Source: an uncultured Elusimicrobia bacterium (GTDB taxonomy: Bacteria; Elusimicrobiota; Elusimicrobia; UBA1565; UBA9628). From it: 64,000 bases of DNA. The notes below the pieces were generated by a model. It was not told the DNA's origin. It searched no databases and was given only the letters and a program-made list of their open reading frames with translations. Each line of letters begins with the position of its first letter. Within the stretch, counting starts at the first letter, position 1. The stretch lies in NCBI GenBank assembly GCA_903830945.1, contig CAIKVT010000023.1, positions 44,415-108,414 on the forward strand. The letters run 5' to 3'. Made by a program: the position numbers and the translations under genes. Of this stretch, positions 34,727 to 42,630 are shown in pieces.

Positions 34727-36126
34727 AGGGAGACCCCTTCCCGACGCCTGTGCCCCAGCGCGGTCAGGTTCTCCGGAGAGAGGGTCTCGGCTACGGCCTC
34801 GGGCCCGAGCTTCTCGACCAAGAAGGCGTGGCAATCCCCCCCGCCCCGCCGCTGGAACTCCTCGGCCAGACGGCTGGCGCCCTCATAGCCGAGCTTATAA
34901 ACGAAGGCGGTGATAAGGCCGGAGCTCCTCCAGAGAGCCTCGCGGCAGCACTCCTCGTCGACAGCGATGCCGTCGATATGCGCGGCCAAGCGGCCGTCGA
35001 GGTCCGCCAACAGCTCCAAGGATTCCAGGAGGGCGGCCGCCAACAGGGGCAGGAGTTCGCAGATCTGCAGATGCGCCCGGCTGACCGCCTCGGTCACCAG
35101 CAGGTCGTTGGCCATGGTCTTGAGCGCGACCTGCGACGCCAACTCGAGCAGGACCGGATTGATCTTCCCCGGCATCACAGTCGATCCCGCCTGCAGGCCG
35201 GGCAGACGGATCTCGCCGAGCAGGGCGAGAAGGCGCAGGTCCGCGGACATCTTGAGCAGCGTCGCGGCATGGGCCTTGAGGATGCCGGAGACTTCCACGA
35301 AGACGTCGACCCCCGCGGTCTCGGCCACTAGGTTCTCGGCCCGCGCCAGGGGCAGGCCCGTAACCTCGCGCAGGCGCTCCGCCGCCAGAAAGATGAACTC
35401 GCGCGGCGCGGTCAGGCCCGTGCCTAGAGCGGTGCCGCCCAGGTTAACCGTGCGCAGCCGCTCCTCGCACTTGAAGGTCCGCCAGCGGTCTCGGCCCGCG
35501 GCTTCGGCAAAAGCGGAGAACTCCATGCCCAGAGTCATGGGCACGGCCTCCACAAGCTCCGTGCGCCCGATCTTAAGGACGCGGGCGAAGGCCTGTTCCC
35601 GCCGCTGCAACGCCCCCTGCAACACGGCGATCGCCGCGGCCAGGCTCCGGAAGCCCCGGATGGCGGCGACCTTGAGGGCCGTGGGGTAGACGTCGTTGGT
35701 GGACTGGTGGAGATTTACGTCGTCGATGGGGCGCACCAGGGCCCGGTCCGCGCGTCCCGCGCCGAGCAGCTCGCTGGCCCGGCCGGCCAGGACCTCGTTG
35801 ACGTTCATGTTGGTGGAGGTCCCGGCTCCGCCCTGCAGGGCGGGCAAGGGAAACTCCGCGTCCCAGCGGCCGCTGACGACCTCGTCGGCCGCCGCGATGA
35901 TGGCCTCGGCCTTGCGCGCTTCAAGACACCCTAGCTCCCGATTGGCCAGAGCGCAAGATTTTTTGACCTGAGCCAAGGCCCGGATCAAAGACAAGGGGAC
36001 AGGCGAGCCTCCGGCCGGAGAGTTCTCCAAAGCCCGGAGGGTATGGACGCCCCAGAGGCGCTCGCTCGGCACGTCCCGGGCGCCCAAGAGGTCCGTCTCC
36101 CTTCGCACGCGTCTGTCATCGTCCAT
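34723..36126 (-). CDS. aspA: Aspartate ammonia-lyase/fumarase-superfamily protein of the hyd operon
   Basis: Homotetrameric lyase of 467 residues. The active-site signature GSTVMPGKINPVLLE is intact, along with STNDVYPTALKVAAIRGF, GGAGTSTNMNVNEVLAGRA and LGGTALGTGLTAP. It should deaminate aspartate to fumarate or act on a related substrate. A lyase of this type is encoded beside hydEFG in many anaerobes; it has been suggested that it supplies or recycles ammonia or a small-molecule intermediate, but the reason is not settled. It sits between the Flx/Hdr complex genes (18 bases) and hydF (4-base overlap). Confidence 0.88.
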   Translation of the reverse strand: MDDDRRVRRETDLLGARDVPSERLWGVHTLRALENSPAGGSPVPLSLIRALAQVKKSCALANRELGCLEARKAEAIIAAADEVVSGRWDAEFPLPALQGGAGTSTNMNVNEVLAGRASELLGAGRADRALVRPIDDVNLHQSTNDVYPTALKVAAIRGFRSLAAAIAVLQGALQRREQAFARVLKIGRTELVEAVPMTLGMEFSAFAEAAGRDRWRTFKCEERLRTVNLGGTALGTGLTAPREFIFLAAERLREVTGLPLARAENLVAETAGVDVFVEVSGILKAHAATLLKMSADLRLLALLGEIRLPGLQAGSTVMPGKINPVLLELASQVALKTMANDLLVTEAVSRAHLQICELLPLLAAALLESLELLADLDGRLAAHIDGIAVDEECCREALWRSSGLITAFVYKLGYEGASRLAEEFQRRGGGDCHAFLVEKLGPEAVAETLSPENLTALGHRRREGVSL

Positions 36127-36144
36127 GGCATAGTCGACGAGGCT

Positions 36145-36990
36145 CTACATATCCCCGGCAGGGAGCCGGGAGAGCTCGTCGAGAGTGAAAACGGGACCGT
36201 CCTTGCACACGTAGACGCCGCCCACGTTGCAGCGGCCGCACTTGCCCACCCCGCACTTCATGCGGTTCTCCAAGGTCGTGTAGATGTCCTTGGGCGAAAA
36301 TCCCAGGGCCGAGAGCACGGGCAGGGTGAGCTTGATCATGATCGGCGGGCCGCAGAGCACGGCCACGCAATTCTTCGCCGCCGGGTTGAGCTCCTTGAGC
36401 ACCACGGGCACGAAGCCGACCTTGCCCTTCCAATCCGGAGTCTGGCCGCCGGGGTCCACGGTGGTCACCAAAGTCATGTCCGGGCGCGCGGCCCACTCGG
36501 CCAACTCGTGCTTGTAGACGAGGTCCGCGGTGGTGCGCGCCCCGTAGACCACCGTCACCTTGCCGAACTCGGCGCGGCGGTCGAGGATATTCCAGATCAC
36601 GCTGCGCATCGGCGGCAGGGCGATGCCGCCCGCGATGAAGAGCAGGTCCCGGCCCTTCCAGGAGTCGATGGGGAAATGGCTGCCGTAGGGGCCGCGGAAG
36701 GTCAGGGCCTGGCCGACCTCGAGGTCCTGCAGTGCCTGGGTCACGCGTCCGACCTTGCGGAAAGTGCACTCGATGTAGCCCTCACGGGTGGGCGGGCTGG
36801 CCACGCAGAAGGTGGACTCCCCCTCCCCGGGGACGCCGTAGAGCCCGAACATGCCCACGCGGTAGCGCCGGAAGAACTCGACGCGCTCGCCTTCGTCGGC
36901 GAACTTAAGCCGGAAGGTGCGCACGTCCGGCGCCTCGTCGCGCGCCGTCTCGATGCGCAGGAGGAAAGGCTTGTAAAGGTCGTCGTTCAT
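36145..36990 (-). CDS. flxA: FlxA-like FAD/NAD(P)-binding electron-transfer subunit
   Basis: Ferredoxin-reductase-type subunit of 281 residues. It has an FAD-binding barrel (MFGLYGVPGEGESTFCVAS), an NAD-binding domain (IAGGIALPPMRSVIWNI, VVYGARTTADLVY, VLCGPPIMIKLTL) and a C-terminal [2Fe-2S] segment with four cysteines in CGVGKCGRCNVGGVYVCKDG. This is the architecture of FlxA of the HdrABC-FlxABCD complex and of the gamma subunit of sulfhydrogenases; the surrounding hdr genes support the first. It probably takes electrons from NADH for delivery through FlxB-D to HdrA. The start overlaps the flxB stop by 4 bases. Confidence 0.85.
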   Translation of the reverse strand: MNDDLYKPFLLRIETARDEAPDVRTFRLKFADEGERVEFFRRYRVGMFGLYGVPGEGESTFCVASPPTREGYIECTFRKVGRVTQALQDLEVGQALTFRGPYGSHFPIDSWKGRDLLFIAGGIALPPMRSVIWNILDRRAEFGKVTVVYGARTTADLVYKHELAEWAARPDMTLVTTVDPGGQTPDWKGKVGFVPVVLKELNPAAKNCVAVLCGPPIMIKLTLPVLSALGFSPKDIYTTLENRMKCGVGKCGRCNVGGVYVCKDGPVFTLDELSRLPAGDM

Positions 36991-37979
36991 CGTCCCAGGG
37001 CCTCGATGCGCTCGCAGGTCTCGGCGATCGCCATGCCGGCTTGGCAGAGCCGCGCGCAGCGGCCGCAGCCCGTGCAGGCGAGCGTCTTGAACTTCTGCGG
37101 GTAGATGCTGAACTTGTGCATCACCCGCTGGCGCCAGCGCGCCGACTGGTCCGGCCGCGGGTTGTGCCCGCTGGCGTGCAGAGTGAACAGGCCGAAGCCG
37201 CAAGAGTCCCAGTTACGCAGACGCCGGCATTCCTTGCGGTCCGACTCATCCTGGAGGTCGAAGCAATGGCAGACCGGGCAGGCGTAGGCGCAGGCGCCGC
37301 AACCCAGGCAGGCCAGCGCGGCCTCCTTCCAAAAGGGCGACTCGAAGTTGGCGGCCAGCCAGCGCCCCACCGCCGCGGGGTCGAAGCGCTTCTTCAGGGC
37401 CGCCGGAGCGTCCGGCACAGCCTGCCCATCGCTCACCATGGCCTCGAGCAGACGGCCTTTGTCGCTGAGGGCTTCGAAGACGAGCTTGCTGCCTCCGTCG
37501 GCAGGCCGCAGGATCGCGTCGGCGCCGGCGGTCCCATCCGGCGCCCCGCCCACGCTGATGCAGAAGCAATGCGCGTCGGCCTTGGCGCAGGCCAGACTGA
37601 CCACCGTGGTCGCCGCGCGCCGCGCGTTGTAGGAGCCGTCCCGGTAATCCCAATTGAAGACCGCGTCCAGCGCGGCCAGGGCCGCGGCGTCGCAGGGCCG
37701 CACGCCGAGCGCCACGGTCTTCGGCGCGAAGCGCTCGACAGGCACCGGGGTGAAGGCGCCCGCCTCCTCCAGAGCGAAACGGGCCACGACCTCGCTGCGG
37801 GGGAAAAGGAAGTCCTTGACCGAATCGACCGGGACCGCTCCGAGCGCGATCTCCCGGCCCTTGGTCCACTCCTTGAACCGGACGACGCCGCCGTCGTCAA
37901 CGGGAGCCGCGACGCGATAGCCCGCCGTGCTCAGGGCCTGCGCCAGGTCGGAAAACCGGCCGATCTCTATGGTCTTCAT
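36987..37979 (-). CDS. flxB: FlxB-like iron-sulfur subunit (sulfhydrogenase beta/AsrA type)
   Basis: Protein of 330 residues with two C-terminal ferredoxin-type [4Fe-4S] sites: C224, C227, C230 and C234 in CLGCGACAYACP, and C302, C305, C308 and C312 in CTGCGRCARLCQ. The N-terminal domain (LGVRPCDAAALAALDAVFNW, TTVVSLACAKADAHCFC) is that of the AsrA / sulfhydrogenase beta family, which carries electrons between a flavoprotein and another subunit. Adjacent genes place it as FlxB. ATG 37979 overlaps the flxC stop by 4 bases. Confidence 0.82.
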   Translation of the reverse strand: MKTIEIGRFSDLAQALSTAGYRVAAPVDDGGVVRFKEWTKGREIALGAVPVDSVKDFLFPRSEVVARFALEEAGAFTPVPVERFAPKTVALGVRPCDAAALAALDAVFNWDYRDGSYNARRAATTVVSLACAKADAHCFCISVGGAPDGTAGADAILRPADGGSKLVFEALSDKGRLLEAMVSDGQAVPDAPAALKKRFDPAAVGRWLAANFESPFWKEAALACLGCGACAYACPVCHCFDLQDESDRKECRRLRNWDSCGFGLFTLHASGHNPRPDQSARWRQRVMHKFSIYPQKFKTLACTGCGRCARLCQAGMAIAETCERIEALGR

Positions 37980-38779
37980 CTCATGTAGGAGTGGTCGTCT
38001 TCCGCACTCCAACTCCCGATGACGGGTTTGCCTTCCGGGTCGTAGCCCGGGCGCGCGCCGAACTCCTCAAGCGCCTCCCGGTCCAGAGCGGCGTTGAGCA
38101 CCATCAGCGGCAATCCTTGCGGGCAGGCAGCCTCGCAGGCGCCGCAGAGCGTGCAGCGGCCGCTCTGATGGAAGGCGCGCATGATGTTCCAGGAATAGTT
38201 GCCGTGGCCCAGGGCCGCGGTCGAGACCCACTGCGGCGCGTTCTTCTCCACGATGCAGCGGGCGCAGTAACAGCCGGGGCAGGCGGCGCGGCAGGCGTAG
38301 CAGCGCGTACACTTGGCGAACTCCTCCGCCCAGAACGCGGCACGCTCCACGACGCTCTTTTTGGATAACTCCCCGACGCGCTCCAGCAAAGCCTTCTCGG
38401 GCCCCAAGTCTGGATATTTGGAGCGCAGCAGCTCCGCCGCTCCGGCGACGTCAAAGGTTCCCAGGAAGGCATCCTTGTCCACGGCCAGAGCCAGGACCTG
38501 CCCCGGCGCGGCCTGGGATTCGGCGGTCAGCACGACCAGGCTGCGCAGCGCCGCCAGGGAAGCCACGATCGCAACCGGCCGGCGGGCGCTGACCTCCGGC
38601 TTGCTCAGGTAAGCGGCGAGGTTCTGGCGACAGGAGACGTCGTAGAACAGTCGCTCGCAGTCCTCGGGCTTCGAAATGAAGAGCGCGGGATGACCCTCGC
38701 GTTCCGCGAAACCGATGATCAAAGCGGCGCGCTTTTCCTGCAGGAGCTTCGCCGCCTCCTGGCGCAAGGCTTTCATCAT
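37976..38779 (-). CDS. flxC: FlxC-like ferredoxin-domain subunit
   Basis: Protein of 267 residues, start chosen at the ATG that overlaps the flxD stop by 4 bases (MMKALRQ). The N-terminal half is an alpha/beta domain without cysteines in a cluster pattern; the C-terminal half holds two iron-sulfur sites, CTRCYACRAACPGCYCARC and CTLCGACEAACPQG. The cysteine-rich CTRCYACRAACP-GCYCARC block has more cysteines than one [4Fe-4S] cluster needs, so an additional or unusual cluster is possible. It matches the third Flx gene in HdrABC-FlxABCD operons. Confidence 0.78.
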   Translation of the reverse strand: MMKALRQEAAKLLQEKRAALIIGFAEREGHPALFISKPEDCERLFYDVSCRQNLAAYLSKPEVSARRPVAIVASLAALRSLVVLTAESQAAPGQVLALAVDKDAFLGTFDVAGAAELLRSKYPDLGPEKALLERVGELSKKSVVERAAFWAEEFAKCTRCYACRAACPGCYCARCIVEKNAPQWVSTAALGHGNYSWNIMRAFHQSGRCTLCGACEAACPQGLPLMVLNAALDREALEEFGARPGYDPEGKPVIGSWSAEDDHSYMR

Positions 38780-39231
38780 GCTTTCCTCCCCGGGTGCGCA
38801 GCCTGGAAGGGCCCGGCCTTGCGGACTTTGGCCGTTACGTCGTTGACCAGGTCGGCGAACTTCTGGCCTTCGGCCGCGGAGACCCAGCTGAAGAACAGGC
38901 GGTCGTCGCCGATGCCGGTCAAAGCCAAGAGCTTGCGGAAGAGAGTCCAGCGCCGACGGGCGTGGTAGTTGCCGCTGGTGTAGTGGCAGTCTCCGGGATG
39001 GCAGCCGCTGACCAGCACCGCGTCCGCCCCGTTCTCGAAAGCCTTGAGCACGAAGAGCGGGTCGATGCGGCCGGTGCAGGGCAGCTTGATGATGCGCAGG
39101 TTCGGGGCGTACTGGAGGCGGCTCGTACCGGCGAGGTCCGCCCCCGCGTAAGTGCACCAGTTGCACACGAAGGCCGTAATGCGCGGCTCAAAGGTCGTCG
39201 GCGTCGGAACGTCGGCTTTTTCGGTCTTCAT
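38776..39231 (-). CDS. flxD: FlxD (MvhD-like) iron-sulfur electron-transfer subunit
   Basis: Protein of 151 residues of the MvhD/FlxD family, the [2Fe-2S] adapter that docks a hydrogenase or Flx module to HdrA. Diagnostic segments: FVCNWCTYAGADLAG, IIKLPCTGRIDPLFVLKAF, and VLVSGCHPGDCHYTSGNYHA. All five conserved cysteines are present. Start at ATG 39231, overlapping the hdrA stop by 4 bases. Since the MvhA/MvhG [NiFe]-hydrogenase genes are absent from the window, FlxABC rather than a [NiFe]-hydrogenase is its likely electron source. Confidence 0.88.
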   Translation of the reverse strand: MKTEKADVPTPTTFEPRITAFVCNWCTYAGADLAGTSRLQYAPNLRIIKLPCTGRIDPLFVLKAFENGADAVLVSGCHPGDCHYTSGNYHARRRWTLFRKLLALTGIGDDRLFFSWVSAAEGQKFADLVNDVTAKVRKAGPFQAAHPGRKA

Positions 39232-41204
39232 AAGAGTGCGTTGAGCTCCGCGTGGATCTGCTCGCCGGTGAACCCGTCGAGGTCGACGCTGTGCGAGCGG
39301 CACACGGCCGCGCAGGTCCCGCAGCCCTGGCAGAGCCCCTCGTTGACGTCGACCACCGTGCGAAGGACCTTTCCGGCGCGGTCGAGGACGTCGAAGTCCT
39401 TGGCGGCCCCATAAGGGCAGGCGGAGATGCAGGCTCGGCAGTGCGCGCAGGTGGCGCGATTGACGCGGGCGATGATCGGCTCGCGCTCCAGCTCGGGATT
39501 GGCGAAGAGGCCGAGGACCTTGGCGGCCGAGGCCGAAGCTTGGGCCACGGATTCCGGGATGTCCTTGGGCGCCTGGCAGGCACCGGCAAGGAACACGCCG
39601 GCTGCGGCCGTCTCCACCGGGCGAAGCTTGGGATGGGCCTCGCTGTAGAATCCGTCCTGGTCGTAGCCCACGCCGAAGATCTGGGCCAGCTTCTCCGAGC
39701 CTGGCCGCGGGACCACGGCATCGGCCAGCACCACGAGGTCCGCCTCTATGGTCACCGGGCGGCCGGCCAAAGTATCGGCGCCGCGCACCACCAGAGTGCC
39801 GTCTTGTTTCCTCGTGATCCGGCTGACCCGGCCGCGCACGTACTCGGCGCCGTCGTCCGAGAGCGCCCGGCGCACGAACTCCTCATACCCCTTGCCCGCG
39901 GCGCGCACGTCCATATAGAAGACCACGGCCCGGCCGTCGTGCACCTTATGCCGGTAGAGCATGGCGTGCTTGGCCGTGTACATACAGCAGATCTTGGAAC
40001 AGTACTTCTTGCCCGCCTTATCGTCGCGACTGCCGCAGCACTGCAAAAAAACAATGGTCTTGGGCTCCTTACCGTCGCTGGGGCGCTTGATGAGCCCGCC
40101 CGTGGGGCCGCTGGCCGAAGCCAGGCGCTCGAAAGCGAAGCCGTCGATGACATCCGCCAGCCTCCCACCGCCGTACTCCCCGTAAGCCGCGTGATCCCAA
40201 AGCTGAAAGCCCGTGGCCAAGACAACGGCTCCCACTTTGACTTTGACCAGAGAGTCTTGGTCCTTGTAGTCGATGGCGCCGCGCGGGCAGATCTTGGCAC
40301 AGAGCCCGCACTTGCCCTTCTGGAGCATGGTGCAGTGCGCCGCGTCGATGACGGGCTTGTTGGGAACCGCCTGCGGGAACGGCACATAGATGGCCCGGCG
40401 CATGCCCAGGCCGGCGTCGAACTCGTTGGGGATATTCTTAAGCGGGCACTTGTTGAAACAGTCGCCGCAGCCCGTACATTTGGCGGGGTCCACGTAGCGG
40501 GCCTTATGCCGGACCGTGACCGTGAAGTTGCCCACGAAGCCCTCCACGGACTCGACCTCGCTGTAAGTCATCAAGGTGATGTTGGGGTGGCTGGCAGCCT
40601 CAACCATACGCGGGGTGAGGATACACTGGCTGCAGTCGAGGGTGGGAAATGTTTCGCTCAAGCGCGCCATATGGCCGCCGATAGAGGGGCCGCGCTCCAC
40701 GAGCACGACCTTCTTGCCGCCCGCCGCGATGTCCAGGGCCGCCTGGATGCCGGCGATGCCGCCGCCCACCACCAACGCTGTGGGCTCCACAGGCACCCGG
40801 ATGGGGCGCAAGGCGCGATCGCGCCGCGCCTTGGCGACCATGACCCGGACCAGGTCGATAGCCTTCTGCGTGGCCGCGGCCTTGTCCGCGTGCACCCAGG
40901 AGCAGTGCTCTCGAAGATTGGCCATCTCTAAAAGGAATGGATTTAGACCCGCCTCGGCCGCCGCGGCGCGGAAGGTGCGCTCGTGCATCCGGGGGCTGCA
41001 GGCCGCGACCACCACGCCGGTGAGCTTCATCTCCACGATGGCCTTCTTGATCATCTGCTGGCCCGGGTCCGAGCACATGTACTTGTAGTCCACGCTATGG
41101 ACAACGCCCGGCATCCTGACAGCGGCGGCCGACACCGCCGGGCAGTCCACGGTGCGCCCGATGTTCTCGCCACAGTGGCAGATGAAGACCCCGATGCGTG
41201 CCAT
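39228..41204 (-). CDS. hdrA: Heterodisulfide reductase subunit A (HdrA), flavin-bifurcating
   Basis: FAD-binding subunit of 658 residues and the probable bifurcation site of the complex. It begins with the N-terminal HdrA domain (GVFICHCGENIGRTVD, VVVAACSPRMHERTFRAAA), then the FAD Rossmann motif VVGGGIAGIQAALDIA, IGGHMARLSETFPTLDCSQC, two ferredoxin sites (CTGCGDCFNKCP, CGLCAKICP), and two more near the C terminus (CAHCRACISACP, CQGCGTCAAVC). It would take electrons from the Flx module and split them between HdrBC and a ferredoxin. Start ATG 41204 overlaps the hdrB stop by one base. Confidence 0.93.
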   Translation of the reverse strand: MARIGVFICHCGENIGRTVDCPAVSAAAVRMPGVVHSVDYKYMCSDPGQQMIKKAIVEMKLTGVVVAACSPRMHERTFRAAAAEAGLNPFLLEMANLREHCSWVHADKAAATQKAIDLVRVMVAKARRDRALRPIRVPVEPTALVVGGGIAGIQAALDIAAGGKKVVLVERGPSIGGHMARLSETFPTLDCSQCILTPRMVEAASHPNITLMTYSEVESVEGFVGNFTVTVRHKARYVDPAKCTGCGDCFNKCPLKNIPNEFDAGLGMRRAIYVPFPQAVPNKPVIDAAHCTMLQKGKCGLCAKICPRGAIDYKDQDSLVKVKVGAVVLATGFQLWDHAAYGEYGGGRLADVIDGFAFERLASASGPTGGLIKRPSDGKEPKTIVFLQCCGSRDDKAGKKYCSKICCMYTAKHAMLYRHKVHDGRAVVFYMDVRAAGKGYEEFVRRALSDDGAEYVRGRVSRITRKQDGTLVVRGADTLAGRPVTIEADLVVLADAVVPRPGSEKLAQIFGVGYDQDGFYSEAHPKLRPVETAAAGVFLAGACQAPKDIPESVAQASASAAKVLGLFANPELEREPIIARVNRATCAHCRACISACPYGAAKDFDVLDRAGKVLRTVVDVNEGLCQGCGTCAAVCRSHSVDLDGFTGEQIHAELNALL

Positions 41205-42067
41205 CAGGCACCTCCTCGGACGAGCTGGCGGGACTCGATGAAGTGACGGCCCAGGCCCAGCGCGCCGGGCTCCAGGCCCGCGGCCAGGCCGAGCAGTTCG
41301 CTCAAGTACAGGATGGGCAGAGCGCCGGGGACGCGGCGACGCTTGAGCAACTCCAGCTGGCGCATGTCGAGGTTGCTGTGGCACATGGGGCAGCCCGTCA
41401 CGACCAGGTCGGCTCCGACCGCCCGGGCCTCGTCGAGGATGGCCTGCGAGAGGTCCAGGACCGAGCCGGTCTTGGACATGCTAAAACCCCCACCGCAGCA
41501 TTCGTTGGAGGAATTCCAGGGCAAGACCTCGCAGCCCGCGACGCGGATCGCGGCCGCCATGCCCTGGGGGTCCTCGGCGTCATCGCTCGTCACGATATCC
41601 TCGCCGCGGCTGAGCAGGCATCCGTAGTAAGCGACCACCTTGAGCCCCAGCTTGCGCGTGAACTTACCGGCCAGCCCCTCGGCCAACAGCGAAGCGACAA
41701 ACTCGTTGATGTTGAGGATGCGGACGGTGCCATTATAAGGACGCTCCACCAGCTCCTGCATGCGCTGACCCAGCTCGGGGCTGCGCGTCAGGCGCACCTG
41801 CGTACCTTTCAGGCGCGAGAAGCAGGCGGCGCAGGGCGCCAGGACCTCGCTCAGGCCCTGGGACTCGGCCAGGGCGAGGACGCGAAAGGGCAGGGCCACG
41901 GCCAAAGAGTGGTCGAGGCTGTGCGCAGCGCTGGCGCCGCAGCAGTTCCAATCCTCGATCTCGCGCAATTCCACGCCCGCGACTTTGGCAATGGCCCGCA
42001 CAGAGAGGTCGAGTTCGATGCCGCCGCCGCTCAGCGAGCAGCCGGGATAGTATCCGAGGGTCTTCAT
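41204..42067 (-). CDS. hdrB: Heterodisulfide reductase subunit B (HdrB)
   Basis: Catalytic subunit of 287 residues with two CCG domains, each providing cysteines for an unusual [4Fe-4S] cluster that reduces a disulfide: first GYYPGCSLS ... DWNCCGASAAH ... APCAACFSRL, second YYGCLLS ... NECCGGGFSM ... TGCPMCHSNLD. Both CCG motifs are intact. In methanogens the substrate is CoM-S-S-CoB; in bacteria without these thiols the substrate is probably a protein or another low-molecular-weight disulfide, for example DsrC in sulfate reducers. Start is the ATG at 42067, overlapping hdrC by 4 bases. Confidence 0.92.
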   Translation of the reverse strand: MKTLGYYPGCSLSGGGIELDLSVRAIAKVAGVELREIEDWNCCGASAAHSLDHSLAVALPFRVLALAESQGLSEVLAPCAACFSRLKGTQVRLTRSPELGQRMQELVERPYNGTVRILNINEFVASLLAEGLAGKFTRKLGLKVVAYYGCLLSRGEDIVTSDDAEDPQGMAAAIRVAGCEVLPWNSSNECCGGGFSMSKTGSVLDLSQAILDEARAVGADLVVTGCPMCHSNLDMRQLELLKRRRVPGALPILYLSELLGLAAGLEPGALGLGRHFIESRQLVRGGA

Positions 42068-42630
42068 GGGCGGGTCCCCTTGCGGCATGTCGCGAAGATG
42101 CGCCGGATCTCGGCGCGCCCGCGGATGCGGTGGGGCAGCAGCGGAAGCTTGCGCTTGGCCAGCATCACGGGGCCAAGGAAGACATCGCTCAGGAAGTCCC
42201 CCGAATTCATCTTATAACGCAGGACCAGTGGGATCTCCGCCATGCGCCCCCCCCACTCGACCGTGGCCAGGAAGGCTTTATGGAATGCCAGGATCTTGCG
42301 CGCCGCAGCCGGGATCTTCCTCCGACGGTGCGCCATCTCCCGCAGCACATCCATGACCGCGGCCGGATCAAGCTGGCGCGGACAGCGCTGCGCGCAGGTC
42401 AGGCAGCCGACGCAGTACCAGAGGGCCTCGCAGCTCAGCAGCCGTTCCAGCGCGGCGTCATCACCCGCCTGGGCCAAGCGCATGATCTGATTGGGCGTGA
42501 GGTCCATATAGCGGGCCATCGGACAGCCAGCCGTGCACTTGCCGCACTGATAGCATTCGGCCAGGACGACCCCGGAGGTCTCACGAACGGCCTTGGCCAG
42601 CGGACTCTCTCTTTTCTCTGACATAGTCAT
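42064..42630 (-). CDS. hdrC: Heterodisulfide reductase subunit C (HdrC)
   Basis: Ferredoxin-like subunit of 188 residues with two [4Fe-4S] motifs, ECYQCGKCTAGCPMARYMD and WYCVGCLTCAQRCPRQLD, followed by a helical C-terminal domain. It passes electrons from HdrA to HdrB. The CYQCGKCTAGCP core is typical of HdrC. The start overlaps the stop of the sigma-54-like gene by 4 bases (ATGA), which places the sigma factor in the same operon. Confidence 0.92.
   Translation of the reverse strand: MTMSEKRESPLAKAVRETSGVVLAECYQCGKCTAGCPMARYMDLTPNQIMRLAQAGDDAALERLLSCEALWYCVGCLTCAQRCPRQLDPAAVMDVLREMAHRRRKIPAAARKILAFHKAFLATVEWGGRMAEIPLVLRYKMNSGDFLSDVFLGPVMLAKRKLPLLPHRIRGRAEIRRIFATCRKGTRP

Noticed and set aside
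39252..40931. 559-codon plus-strand frame opposite hdrA
   Set aside because: Antisense shadow; composition lacks any domain while hdrA shows all its cysteine motifs.
36145..42630. MvhADG-HdrABC [NiFe]-hydrogenase complex
   Set aside because: Only the MvhD-like subunit is present; the neighbours are Flx-type flavin and iron-sulfur subunits and there is no [NiFe] large or small subunit.
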